DNA from: Candidatus Zixiibacteriota bacterium | GTDB taxonomy: Bacteria; Blakebacterota; Blakebacteria; Blakebacterales; Blakebacteraceae | NCBI GenBank assembly: GCA_030604325.1 | Contig: JAUVWC010000061.1 | Location: 1-7,304, forward strand | Reading direction: 5' to 3' | Length of the DNA: 7,304 bases | Shown: positions 1 through 7,032 of the stretch, piece after piece | Layout of the letters: each line of letters begins with the position of its first letter | Numbering within the stretch: position 1 is the stretch's first letter | Notes under the pieces: generated by a model | Seen by the model: the letters and a program-made list of their open reading frames with translations, nothing else | What the model was told of the DNA's origin: nothing | Databases searched by the model: none | Program-made: the position numbers and the translations under genes

Positions 1-1259
1 CCAATGCGGGTGTAGAAATCGTTACGCTCCCTGCGCGAGGGAAGCTGCACGCGTGCCCATCCGCTCTGATAGCCCAGCCCCGCCGCCCGTTGAAGTACCG
101 TATGGCCGTAGATGAAATAGGCGCCGTCGATGAACGCCTGGCGCAGGGATGCGAGTTCGGGGATGTCGAAATCATCGACCCTCTTCTGCCCAAAACTGTT
201 CATCTCGGTTCCCACGTTCAGCGGAAGATCCAGCCGGCCGGCGAGCTCGACCACGTGGTGAAGATTATCGACCTTCATCCGGCGTTCTTCGGGATCGGAG
301 ATGTTCCAGTTGCGGTCGGGGATAATGTTGAGAGCGGCGACACCCTTATCGACCAGCAGAGCGAGCAGTTCGTCAACGGCCTGTTCACCCTCCGAGGTGC
401 CGTCGAGCCATGCCGCGCAGGGAAGGGCACCGCAGGCCGTCACCAGTTCGTGGAATTGATCCAACGGGGGAAATGTATCCGGTCCGGGCTGAACGTATCC
501 TACTCCGCCCCTTTTCATCAGAGTCGAACGGATCAGATCGTGGAATCGTGGCTCGTTGCTCGTAAGGGTTTCTACTTCATCCCGGCTCACGTCGAGCTGT
601 GCCGCCCAGAAATCGGAGGGGTCGGGGAGGGATATTTCTACCTTGTGGAGGTAGGCTGAAACGATGTGCCGTTCAGTGGCGTTGCCCGACGGGGTGAGGG
701 GTAGAACGTCCTTTTCATAGTCGATGGTAGTCGGGTGCAGGTGGGTGTTGATACGGTCTACCAGGCTCCTGTTGCGTTGGTATGCCCGCTGGACCAGGTC
801 GGTCAGGTTCTCGAGCGCTTCCCCCAAGACCACGCCTGTGGTGAATCCGATGCCCATGTGGTAGCAGACTCCCGGCTCGCCGGGCGAGTTGATCTCGCGG
901 CTGGAGAATTCGGGGAGGAATACCCGTGTCTCCATTCCCGCACTTCCGCGGACACCGACGGCTTCACATGCCGTCAGGAACTCCTCGACTCCGTCCAGCA
1001 CGTCGAAATCCACGATGCTGATCAGTTTCATCCCCCGCTTCTTGGCCATCCACGCCAGTGATGCCGGGGAGTGGCCGTGGGCGTTGAAGGAGAAGAAGGT
1101 GTGGCAGTGCATGTTCGCCACTTCCATCTCCGGCTCGAGCGGAATTGCGTTCTGCTCGGCCAGGGAGATGAGTTCGGCCAGGGCCCGCGCGCGGACCATG
1201 GGATTGAAATCATTCAGCTCTGATTCAAGGCTGGCGATATGTGTTGAGTCCGCCGTCAT
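1..1259 (-). CDS. PHP-domain protein, divergent metal site (C-terminus off the left edge)
   Basis: The minus strand is open from the ATG at 1257-1259 to the left edge: 419 complete codons, no stop. An N-terminal helical stretch (about residues 1-45) precedes a PHP-like motif I, MHCHTFFSFNAHG (50-62), with H51 and H53 as likely metal ligands. Motif II reads SIVDFDVLDG (81-90), where PHP proteins usually have TDH; D84 is kept but the His is Phe. Motif III is AGMETRVF (107-114) with E110. Further acidic/His clusters are HMGIGF (134-139), NATERH (193-198) and GTEMN (350-354). PHP proteins are metal-dependent phosphoesterases or related hydrolases; the substrate here is unknown. The gene diverges from the sugar operon, hinting at a linked carbohydrate role (inference). 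The frame stays open upstream to a TGA at 1371-1373 and includes a GTG at 1326-1328, but ATG 1259 is preferred; the ribosome binding site is weak. Family sure, function not. Confidence 0.85.
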   Translation of the reverse strand, partial: MTADSTHIASLESELNDFNPMVRARALAELISLAEQNAIPLEPEMEVANMHCHTFFSFNAHGHSPASLAWMAKKRGMKLISIVDFDVLDGVEEFLTACEAVGVRGSAGMETRVFLPEFSSREINSPGEPGVCYHMGIGFTTGVVLGEALENLTDLVQRAYQRNRSLVDRINTHLHPTTIDYEKDVLPLTPSGNATERHIVSAYLHKVEISLPDPSDFWAAQLDVSRDEVETLTSNEPRFHDLIRSTLMKRGGVGYVQPGPDTFPPLDQFHELVTACGALPCAAWLDGTSEGEQAVDELLALLVDKGVAALNIIPDRNWNISDPEERRMKVDNLHHVVELAGRLDLPLNVGTEMNSFGQKRVDDFDIPELASLRQAFIDGAYFIYGHTVLQRAAGLGYQSGWARVQLPSRRERNDFYTRI

Positions 1260-1332
1260 GTGGTCCGTCGGTTCCGGGACAGTATCCTCTGTCGGTTGAA
1301 ATCCCCCTGCTACCCATATGGCCCACACCTGC

Positions 1333-1360
1333 TTGATTTTGTTGTATTTTGCCCGATAAT
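1333..1360 (+). promoter_or_regulatory. Candidate sigma70-type promoter for the sugar operon
   Basis: A -35-like TTGATT (1333-1338, 4 of 6 to TTGACA) and a -10-like GATAAT (1355-1360, 5 of 6 to TATAAT) are separated by 16 bases. Transcription would start near 1367, giving a leader of about 130 bases before the binding-protein start at 1499. It is the best rightward match I found by eye. Consensus for this organism is unknown, so the call is tentative. Confidence 0.45.
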
Positions 1361-1374
1361 GTGGCTTTGGTCAA
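1346..1374 (-). promoter_or_regulatory. Candidate sigma70-type promoter for the PHP gene
   Basis: On the minus strand a -35-like TTGACC (1374-1369, 5 of 6) is followed after exactly 17 bases by a -10-like CAAAAT (1351-1346, 4 of 6). Transcription would start near 1339, about 80 bases upstream of the PHP start codon. It interlocks with the rightward candidate: each -10 box lies inside the span of the other promoter, so the two could not be occupied at once. Confidence 0.45.
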
Positions 1375-1487
1375 GGCGGTAAAATCCCGTTTTCCTGCAA
1401 GATAACACCGTGAGGGCATCGGCCTCTCCTTGGTCGCAACCGGGATGGTGATTCGTGTATATTATTCGCGGCTTTACGGATGCAGCG

Positions 1488-1495
1488 AGGAAGGA
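1488..1495 (+). promoter_or_regulatory. Ribosome binding site fixing the binding-protein start
   Basis: AGGAAGGA lies 3 bases before ATG 1499. It favours this ATG over the in-frame TTG at 1430, which would add 23 residues ahead of an otherwise normal lipoprotein signal peptide. A second in-frame ATG at 1511 is 15 bases from the site and less well placed. Confidence 0.7.
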
Positions 1496-1498
1496 ACG

Positions 1499-2560
1499 AT
1501 GGACCGATACATGAGCTGGATACTGGACCGGATACTGGACCGGATACGGTACCGTGTAAGGGACCGCATACCGATTCTACTGATGGTTATCTGCGCGGCG
1601 GCGGCTCTGTCGGGCTGCGGCAGGCGGGAGGAGGCCGGCGAGCGTGGCTCACCGGAATCGCAGTCGTCAACCGGCGGAAGCTATACGATCGCCGTCATCC
1701 CCAAAGGCACTACCCACATGTTCTGGAATTCTGTCGAAAAGGGGGCCAAGGACGCCGGCGAAGAGCTGGAGGTATCTATCATCTGGAAGGGACCCCTGAA
1801 GGAGAACGACCGGGCCCAGCAGATCCAGGTAATGCAGCAGTTCATCGCCCAGGGCGTCGATGGGATCGTGTTGGCCCCGCTCGACTTCAGGGCGCTGGTC
1901 AGCCCGGTCAGGGACGCTATGAAAAGAGATATCCCGGTGGTCATCTTCGACTCGGCCCTGGAGGGGGAGCCGGGAGAGGATTTCGTCAGCTTCGTGGCTA
2001 CCAATAACCTTAACGGAGGCCGACTCGGTGGCGAGCGGCTGGCCGAGATCCTTGGGAATGAAGGGAAGGTCGTTCTCCTCCGCTATCTAGTCGGCTCGGC
2101 CAGCACCAATACCCGTGAGGAGGGCTTCCTCGAGGCGATCCGGCAGAGGCCGGCCATGGAGGTCCTCGTCGACAACCGCTATGCGGGCCCTACCGCCGGT
2201 GAGGCCAAAACCCGGGCCCTCAACATGATCGACCAGATCCGCAGGGCCGACGGGATCTTCTGTTCCAACGAATCGGCCACCTACGGTATGCTGCTGGCCC
2301 TGCGGCAGGAGGGACTGGCTGGTGAGGTGAGGTTCGTTGGCTTTGATGCCTCTCCGCCGCTGGTCCAGGCTCTGACCGATGGAGAGATCGATGCGCTCGT
2401 CGTCCAGGACCCGGAGAAGATGGGCTTTATGGCCGTCGGCGCGCTGGTCCGTCACCTCAACGGTGAGGAGGTCGAACCTGTCGTTGATACCGGTGCGGTC
2501 CTGGTGACCCGTGATAATATGGACGATCCGGAGATAGTGCGCCTGATAGGGCGTCAATGA
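1499..2560 (+). CDS. Sugar ABC transporter substrate-binding lipoprotein (CUT2 / RbsB-like)
   Basis: This 353-residue protein captures the sugar outside the cytoplasmic membrane and delivers it to the permease encoded two genes on. Residues 1-23 are a long arginine-rich n-region, followed by a hydrophobic core (about 24-38) and lipobox L-S-G-C with lipidated Cys40. A short polar linker (41-60) leads to a type 1 periplasmic-binding fold: YTIAVIPKG starts the first beta strand (62-70), THMFWNSVEKGAKDA (72-86) is the usual ligand-loop and helix, GVDGIVLAPLD (119-129), IPVVIFDS (145-152), TNTREEGF (203-210) with the likely sugar-contacting Arg206, FCSNESATYG (254-263) and VGFDASP (280-286). Length fits the family once the signal is counted. 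An in-frame 12-bp tandem repeat lies in the n-region. The ATPase gene starts 30 bases downstream. The ligand cannot be named; ribose, xylose, fucose or other monosaccharides are all possible. Confidence 0.95.
   Translation: MDRYMSWILDRILDRIRYRVRDRIPILLMVICAAAALSGCGRREEAGERGSPESQSSTGGSYTIAVIPKGTTHMFWNSVEKGAKDAGEELEVSIIWKGPLKENDRAQQIQVMQQFIAQGVDGIVLAPLDFRALVSPVRDAMKRDIPVVIFDSALEGEPGEDFVSFVATNNLNGGRLGGERLAEILGNEGKVVLLRYLVGSASTNTREEGFLEAIRQRPAMEVLVDNRYAGPTAGEAKTRALNMIDQIRRADGIFCSNESATYGMLLALRQEGLAGEVRFVGFDASPPLVQALTDGEIDALVVQDPEKMGFMAVGALVRHLNGEEVEPVVDTGAVLVTRDNMDDPEIVRLIGRQ
1518..1547 (+). repeat. 12-bp tandem repeat, 2.5 copies, in signal-peptide coding region
   Basis: Two perfect copies of GGATACTGGACC (1518-1529 and 1530-1541) are followed by a half copy GGATAC (1542-1547). 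The period is four codons, so the repeat reads in frame as I-L-D-R, I-L-D-R, I-R within the n-region of the lipoprotein signal peptide. Copy-number change would lengthen or shorten this region by four residues without breaking the frame. Confidence 0.9.
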
Positions 2561-2567
2561 TAATCGA

Positions 2568-2585
2568 GTAGCTTCGAACAGCTGC
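2568..2585 (+). other. Short hairpin between binding-protein and ATPase genes
   Basis: GTAGCT (2568-2573) can pair with AGCTGC (2580-2585), one pair being T-G in DNA (U-G in RNA), around the loop TCGAAC. There is no following T-run, so it is not an intrinsic terminator. It ends 5 bases before the ATPase start, which lacks a clear ribosome binding site. Such a structure could protect the upstream mRNA or lower ATPase translation, as in other binding-protein operons. A 6-bp stem can occur by chance. Confidence 0.35.
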
Positions 2586-2590
2586 ACGAG

Positions 2591-4183
2591 ATGATAGGCA
2601 CTTCAAAAGAGAATGAGCCTGTGAGCCTGCGCATGGAAGGGGTGCGCAAGCATTTCGGTGCTACCGTCGCGCTCGATGGTGTCGATCTGAAGGTGCGATC
2701 GGGAGAGATCCATGCCCTGATTGGTGAGAATGGCGCTGGCAAGAGCACGCTGATGAAGGTGCTCACCGGCGCCCACCAGCCCGACGATGGCTGCATGTGG
2801 CTCGACGGTGAGCCGTATTGGCCGCGCTCACCCGCCGACGGCCGCAGCGCCGGCGTGGCCATGATCTATCAGGAGCTTTCGCTGGCCCAGCACCTGTCGG
2901 TGGCGGAGAACATCATGCTTGGCCTCGAGCCGACCCGCGGCCCCTTTGTGAAGTGGGGCGAGATCCGCCGGCTGGCCGCCGGGGCTCTGGGGCAGGTCGG
3001 CCGACCCGATATTCCTCTCGACATCCCGGTTTCACGCCTGTCGGTTGCCGAGCAGCAGCTGGTCGAGGTGGCACGCTCGGTGGCCATCGGGTGTCGCGTG
3101 CTGGTGCTGGACGAGCCGACGAGCAGCCTCGCGAAGAAGGACATCCGGAAACTCTTCGAGCTGGTCCGACGCCTGAAGGCCGAAGGTCTGGCCATCGTCT
3201 ACATCTCTCACGTACTCGAAGAGGTACATGAGATAAGTGACACGTTTACCGTGTTGAGGGATGGGCTGTCGGTGGGAGAGGGCGTGACTGCCACCACCGG
3301 TGTGCACGACATCATCACCATGATGGTGGGCCGCGAACTGGATGAACTCTACCCGCGTTCCCATCGTGTGGCCGGTGAGGTGGTGCTGGAGGTCGATGGC
3401 CTGGACGGGCTCGGTCTGCCCGCATCGGCCTCGCTCGTACTGCGCAGGGGAGAGGTGCTCGGCATAGCGGGGCTCGTCGGTTCGGGCCGTACGGAGCTGC
3501 TGCGCGCCATTTTCGGGCTCGACCCCGTGGTGCGAGGCGAGGTGAAAGTCGCTCACTTCACCGGTCCCGCCTCGCCCAGCCGTCGCTGGGCACAGGGTGC
3601 GGGCATGGTGAGCGAAGACCGCAACCGTGAGGGACTGGCAATCAACTTGAGCCTGGCTGACAACCTGACGATGCCCCGTCTCAAAGGTCTGGGGCCGTAC
3701 GGGCTGGTGACGCCTTCGGGTCAGGCCCGCGCCTCCAGGCCGTGGATCGACAGGATACCCATCAAGTGCCTCTCTCCAATGCAGCCGTTGAGTGACCTCT
3801 CGGGTGGCAACCAGCAGAAGGTTGCCATCGCCCGCCTGCTCTACGCCGATGTGGATGTGCTGCTACTCGACGAGCCGACCCGGGGCATCGACGTCGGCTC
3901 CAAGGCGCAGATCTACAAGCTGATCGACGAACTTACGGCTGGCGGCGGCATCGGTGATCCCACCGGAGGTGCCGGCGGTCCCATTGGGGAAACCAGCGAT
4001 CCCGCCGGGGAGAGGCCCCCCAAGGCGGTGTTGATCATCAGCAGCTATCTGCCGGAGCTGCTCGGCATGTGCGACCGCGTGGCCGTAATGTGCCGTGGAC
4101 GCCTGGGAGAGGCGCGTTCGGTCGACGAGATAGACGAGCGCCAGATAATGCTCGAGGCCACCGGCAGCGGGGAGGCCGCATGA
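2591..4183 (+). CDS. Sugar ABC transporter ATPase, two nucleotide-binding domains (RbsA/MglA/XylG type)
   Basis: This 530-residue cytoplasmic protein powers sugar import. Domain 1 has Walker A GENGAGKST (45-53), Q-loop Gln94 in MIYQELS, a signature-like RLSVAEQQLVEVA (149-161), Walker B VLVLDEPTSS (170-179) and switch His207 in ISHVLEE. Domain 2 has the family's degenerate Walker A GLVGSGRTE (294-302), an SEDRNREGL segment (341-349), signature LSGGNQQK (403-410) and Walker B LLLDEPTRGID (424-434). Its switch region reads ISSYLPELLGMCDR, with Ser in place of His as is usual for this family. Odd: about 27 Gly/Pro/Asp-rich residues (roughly 450-477) are inserted between the IYKLIDEL helix and the VLIISS strand, which are normally nearly adjacent. 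The start codon has no strong ribosome binding site. The stop overlaps the permease start by 4 bases, so translation is probably coupled. Confidence 0.96.
   Translation: MIGTSKENEPVSLRMEGVRKHFGATVALDGVDLKVRSGEIHALIGENGAGKSTLMKVLTGAHQPDDGCMWLDGEPYWPRSPADGRSAGVAMIYQELSLAQHLSVAENIMLGLEPTRGPFVKWGEIRRLAAGALGQVGRPDIPLDIPVSRLSVAEQQLVEVARSVAIGCRVLVLDEPTSSLAKKDIRKLFELVRRLKAEGLAIVYISHVLEEVHEISDTFTVLRDGLSVGEGVTATTGVHDIITMMVGRELDELYPRSHRVAGEVVLEVDGLDGLGLPASASLVLRRGEVLGIAGLVGSGRTELLRAIFGLDPVVRGEVKVAHFTGPASPSRRWAQGAGMVSEDRNREGLAINLSLADNLTMPRLKGLGPYGLVTPSGQARASRPWIDRIPIKCLSPMQPLSDLSGGNQQKVAIARLLYADVDVLLLDEPTRGIDVGSKAQIYKLIDELTAGGGIGDPTGGAGGPIGETSDPAGERPPKAVLIISSYLPELLGMCDRVAVMCRGRLGEARSVDEIDERQIMLEATGSGEAA
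4169..4175 (+). promoter_or_regulatory. Ribosome binding site fixing the permease start
   Basis: GGGGAGG lies 4 bases before ATG 4180, within the last codons of the ATPase gene. It supports that ATG, which overlaps the ATPase stop as ATGA, over a far upstream in-frame ATG at 4069 that would add 37 arginine-rich residues translated from within the ATPase gene in another frame. Confidence 0.75.
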
Positions 4184-5352
4184 GCGAGCCTACCGTCCAG
4201 ACTTTGCCCGCCGCCGGGAACCGTTCTCATGTGGCGGCACTGTTCGGCCAGCTGGGCCCGCTGGTCGGTCTGCTCTTCGTCTGGCTGCTTTTCGCGCTAC
4301 TCATGGGACACGACTTTGTGAAATGGGACAACCAGCGCCTGATGCTGCTGCAGACGGCGGTTGTCGGTACCGCCGCCATCGGTGCCACCCTCATCATCAT
4401 CTCCGGGGGGATTGATCTGTCCGTCGGCTCAACGATCGCGCTCGGCACCGTGGTGGTTGCCCTGCTGCTCAATGCCGGTCTTTCCCCTCTGCTGGCGGCG
4501 CTGGGAGGGATCGGAGCAGGGATGATGTGCGGAGCGGCCGTGGGCGCAATAGTCATCGGGTATATAGGGCGCGTGGCGGCCATGATCGTGGCCGCCCTGA
4601 CGGTCCTGTGGTTGTGGGAAGCTATCGGACCGGTCCTGGCGGTTCTCGCGGCGGCAGCTGCGTTCGGGGCTGTTCTGGCCTTCAGCGAACTGGTAGTGAA
4701 GCAGGTGCCGATCGCGCCCTTTATCGTAACCCTGGGCATGTGGGGCGCGCTGAGGGGGACCGCCAAGGGACTCGGCAATAATCAACCGGTCTACCCGGAG
4801 GGCGTCACCTGGCTGAATGAGCTGATGACTAACTCGGCCGGGGGGCTCGGCTCAGTGCTGGCTCCGGGAGTCTGGATACTGATCGTCCTCGCCGTCGTCA
4901 TGGCGGGGGTGCTGCGCTACACCCGGTTCGGCCGTCACATATTCGCCATCGGTTCCAACGAACAGACTGCACGCCTGTGCGGTATCCAGGTGGAACGCAC
5001 GAAGCTGTTCATCTATATCATCGGCATCGGCTGCGCCGGCATGGCGGCCCTGCTGCAGTTCGCCTACCTCTCGATGGGCGATCCGACAACCGCCGAGGGT
5101 TACGAACTGAGGGTGATCGCTGCGGTAGTGATCGGCGGTGCCAGCCTTGCCGGTGGTGAAGGCTCGATCCGCGGTACCATGGTGGGTGCACTGATTATGA
5201 CCGTGGTCGATAACGGGTGCACTAAGCTCGGTCTCGAGAACTGGGTCCAGGAGATAGTAACGGGAGCGATTATAGTAGTTGCCGTAGCGCTCGATCGGCT
5301 GCGTCATCGCCGGGCAGCTACAGCCATTCGGCGTGAAGCCAGAGAAGAATAA
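4180..5352 (+). CDS. Sugar ABC transporter permease (RbsC-like, BPD_transp_2 family)
   Basis: This 390-residue integral membrane protein forms the channel of the importer. Hydrophobic spans are visible from about residue 25 to 373. Family hallmarks are IIISGGIDLSVGSTIALG (72-89), APFIVTLGMWGALRG (179-193), the cytoplasmic loop RYTRFGRHIFAIGSNEQTA (246-264) followed by LCGIQVERTK (266-275) that contacts the ATPase, and the conserved VIAAVVIGGASLAGGEGSI (312-330). The tail is basic (LDRLRHRRA). The protein is longer than the usual 320-340 residues of RbsC-type permeases. Much of the excess is a hydrophobic stretch at about 125-170 between the GAAVGA helix and the VPIAPFIVTLG motif, probably one or two extra membrane segments; the XylH branch is also long, so this may mark a subfamily. 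Its stop is 15 bases before the isomerase-like gene. Confidence 0.95.
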   Translation: MSEPTVQTLPAAGNRSHVAALFGQLGPLVGLLFVWLLFALLMGHDFVKWDNQRLMLLQTAVVGTAAIGATLIIISGGIDLSVGSTIALGTVVVALLLNAGLSPLLAALGGIGAGMMCGAAVGAIVIGYIGRVAAMIVAALTVLWLWEAIGPVLAVLAAAAAFGAVLAFSELVVKQVPIAPFIVTLGMWGALRGTAKGLGNNQPVYPEGVTWLNELMTNSAGGLGSVLAPGVWILIVLAVVMAGVLRYTRFGRHIFAIGSNEQTARLCGIQVERTKLFIYIIGIGCAGMAALLQFAYLSMGDPTTAEGYELRVIAAVVIGGASLAGGEGSIRGTMVGALIMTVVDNGCTKLGLENWVQEIVTGAIIVVAVALDRLRHRRAATAIRREAREE

Positions 5353-5353
5353 T

Positions 5354-5360
5354 TGAGGAA
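5354..5360 (+). promoter_or_regulatory. Ribosome binding site fixing the isomerase-like start
   Basis: TGAGGAA lies 7 bases before ATG 5368, directly after the permease stop. It selects this ATG over the in-frame TTG at 5353, which overlaps the site itself. Confidence 0.7.
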
Positions 5361-5367
5361 CAATCCC

Positions 5368-7032
5368 ATGGCGCAATACAACATGCCGAAGCAGGCGAGG
5401 CCGAAGAGGATGCGCGAAGGCCAGGTGGTCCTGGTGGCCAGCGGCGACCAGCGCGAATCGGCGAACCGCGTATGTTGGAAAGCCCAGCTGGAGATAGAAC
5501 GTGACTTGAAATCGGCGGTGGAATCGTGCGGGTACGAACTGGTCCGCGCCCACCCGTACAAGCGGGCGGACAAGCACGGTTTCATCGGCTCGCAGAAAGA
5601 GGGGATGGAGGTTTTTGCGGGCATCGATCCCGAGGTGAAGCTGATCGTTGCCGAGGCTGTATGGCAGTATTCGCATCACGTGCTGCACGGCCTGATCTCG
5701 CACCACGGTCCGATCCTCACCGTCGCCAACTGGTCGGGGCAGTGGCCCGGCCTGGTGGGGATGCTCAACCTCAACGGTTCTCTCACCAAGGCCGGCATCA
5801 GGTACTCGACCCTGTGGAGCGAGGACTTCAGCGATCCGAAGTTCATAAAGAAGCTCCGGACCTGGCTGGAACGGGGCAGCGTCATCCACCGGCCTGGGCA
5901 CGTAAGGTCTCTCTCATCTATTAAGATCCCGGCTAGAGAGCGCAGGCTGGGTGAGGCACTGGCGGCTGAGTTGCAGCACCGGAAGGCGATCATGGGAGTC
6001 TTCGACGAGGGGTGCATGGGCATGTTCAACGCCGTCATCCCCGACCACCTGCTCAACCCTACCGGAGTCTACAAGGAGCGGCTCAGCCAGTCGGCTCTCC
6101 TCTACGCTACCTCGCAGGTATCGAACCGGGAGGCCGGCGAAGTTTACAGCTGGATCCGCAAAGCGGGGATGAAGTTCAGGTTCGGGCGAAATGAGGAAAC
6201 CGACCTGACGAGGCAGCAGGTGCTGACGCAGTGCAAGATGTATATAGCGGCCCTGCGGATCGCCGGAGAGTTCGGCTGCGACTGTATCGGCATACAGTAC
6301 CAGCTGGGTCTGAAGGACTGCCTGCCGGCGTCCGACCTGGTGGAGGGCATGCTCAACAACTCGAAACGGCCGCCGGTCAAGGATGCCAGAGGCCGCCTCC
6401 TCTACCGCGGAGAGCCTCTGCCTCACTTTAACGAAGTAGACGAGTGCGCCGGCCTGGACGGCCTGATCATCTACCGCGTGCACAAGGCGATGGGGCAGCC
6501 GGTGGAGAACACCCTGCACGACCTGCGATGGGGCGACTGGGACCGGTCGGGCACGACCGACGAATATGTGTGGGTGTTCGAGATCAGCGGGTCCGTTCCG
6601 CCCGCCCACCTCGTGGGCGGATGGGCCGGTGCCGTGGGGGAGCGTCAGCCCTCCATGTACTTTCGCCTCGGCGGCAGCACGATCAAGGGTGTGAGCCGGA
6701 CGGGCGAGATCGTCTGGTCGCGCATCTACATCGAACACGACCGGCTCAACATGGATATCGGACGGGGGAAGGTTATCGAGCTACCGCCGGAGGAGACCCA
6801 GCGCCGCTGGGACTGCACCACATCGCAGTGGCCGATCATGCACGCTGTCACCTACGGTGTGGGACGCGACCAGATGATGGCCAAGCACAAGTCGAACCAC
6901 ATCCAGGTAGTCTATGCAAAGAGCGCGCCGGATGCCGACCGGGCGATGCTTGCCAGGGCGGCCATGGCCGAGGCGCTCGGCATCCGGGTCAATGTGTGCG
7001 GCGCCCGTAAGAACGGCAGGCCCTGGAGCTGA
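5368..7032 (+). CDS. L-fucose/L-arabinose isomerase-like protein
   Basis: This 554-residue protein, with no signal peptide, is presumably cytoplasmic. It resembles the large fucose/arabinose isomerase superfamily, whose members convert aldoses to ketoses with a Mn2+ site. Recognisable parts are [12 protein letters not shown] (20-31) at the start of the first Rossmann-like domain, the loop [16 protein letters not shown] (119-134), [18 protein letters not shown] (209-226) with Asp213/Glu214 as candidate metal ligands, [13 protein letters not shown] (305-317), and a C-terminal beta-rich region ending in [13 protein letters not shown] (505-517), where His507 or His511 may be the C-terminal ligand. 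Ligand assignments are by rough comparison with FucI/AraA and are tentative. As the last gene of the operon it probably isomerises the imported sugar. Similarity to characterised FucI is distant, so another substrate, or a non-isomerase role, is possible. No kinase or aldolase follows. The stop codon abuts a relic of an S9 peptidase gene. Confidence 0.8.
   Translation: MAQYNMPKQARPKRMREGQVVLVASGDQRESANRVCWKAQLEIERDLKSAVESCGYELVRAHPYKRADKHGFIGSQKEGMEVFAGIDPEVKLIVAEAVWQYSHHVLHGLISHHGPILTVANWSGQWPGLVGMLNLNGSLTKAGIRYSTLWSEDFSDPKFIKKLRTWLERGSVIHRPGHVRSLSSIKIPARERRLGEALAAELQHRKAIMGVFDEGCMGMFNAVIPDHLLNPTGVYKERLSQSALLYATSQVSNREAGEVYSWIRKAGMKFRFGRNEETDLTRQQVLTQCKMYIAALRIAGEFGCDCIGIQYQLGLKDCLPASDLVEGMLNNSKRPPVKDARGRLLYRGEPLPHFNEVDECAGLDGLIIYRVHKAMGQPVENTLHDLRWGDWDRSGTTDEYVWVFEISGSVPPAHLVGGWAGAVGERQPSMYFRLGGSTIKGVSRTGEIVWSRIYIEHDRLNMDIGRGKVIELPPEETQRRWDCTTSQWPIMHAVTYGVGRDQMMAKHKSNHIQVVYAKSAPDADRAMLARAAMAEALGIRVNVCGARKNGRPWS

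Larger units (their letters stand above)
1260..1498. promoter_or_regulatory. Divergent intergenic control region
   Basis: This 239-base gap separates the PHP gene (leftward) from the transport operon (rightward). It is more AT-rich in its middle (about 1333-1406) than the flanking genes and holds candidate promoters for both directions, listed separately. A 5-bp inverted repeat with a 6-base loop (GACAG at 1278-1282, CTGTC at 1289-1293) lies in the leader of the PHP gene. An imperfect inverted repeat around 1378-1395 (GG-AAAA, then TTTT-CC) lies just downstream of the rightward promoter and next to the leftward -35 box; a repressor could bind there, but the match is weak. The rightward leader would be about 130 bases. 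I see no tRNA, riboswitch fold or small gene that I can support. Confidence 0.6.

Noticed and set aside
90..1299. Plus-strand open frames (90-659, 735-1061, 889-1299) opposite the PHP gene
   Set aside because: They show no family motifs. The minus-strand frame is continuous over the whole stretch and carries recognisable PHP motifs.
1225..1419. Small minus-strand frame in the divergent region
   Set aside because: It overlaps the promoter block and the start of the PHP gene in another frame, has no ribosome binding site that stands out, and shows no recognisable motif.
1430..1498. N-terminal extension of the binding protein from TTG 1430
   Set aside because: The added 23 residues precede a normal lipoprotein signal, and a clear ribosome binding site sits just before ATG 1499.
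4069..4179. N-terminal extension of the permease from ATG 4069
   Set aside because: The added residues are Arg/Gly-rich and are the shadow of the ATPase C-terminus. The ATGA overlap with a strong ribosome binding site at 4180 is the typical arrangement.
4227..6738. Long minus-strand open frames opposite the permease and isomerase-like genes (for example 4852-5901 and 5914-6738)
   Set aside because: Their translations show no recognisable domain, and they oppose plus-strand frames with clear family motifs. Long antisense frames are expected in GC-rich coding DNA.
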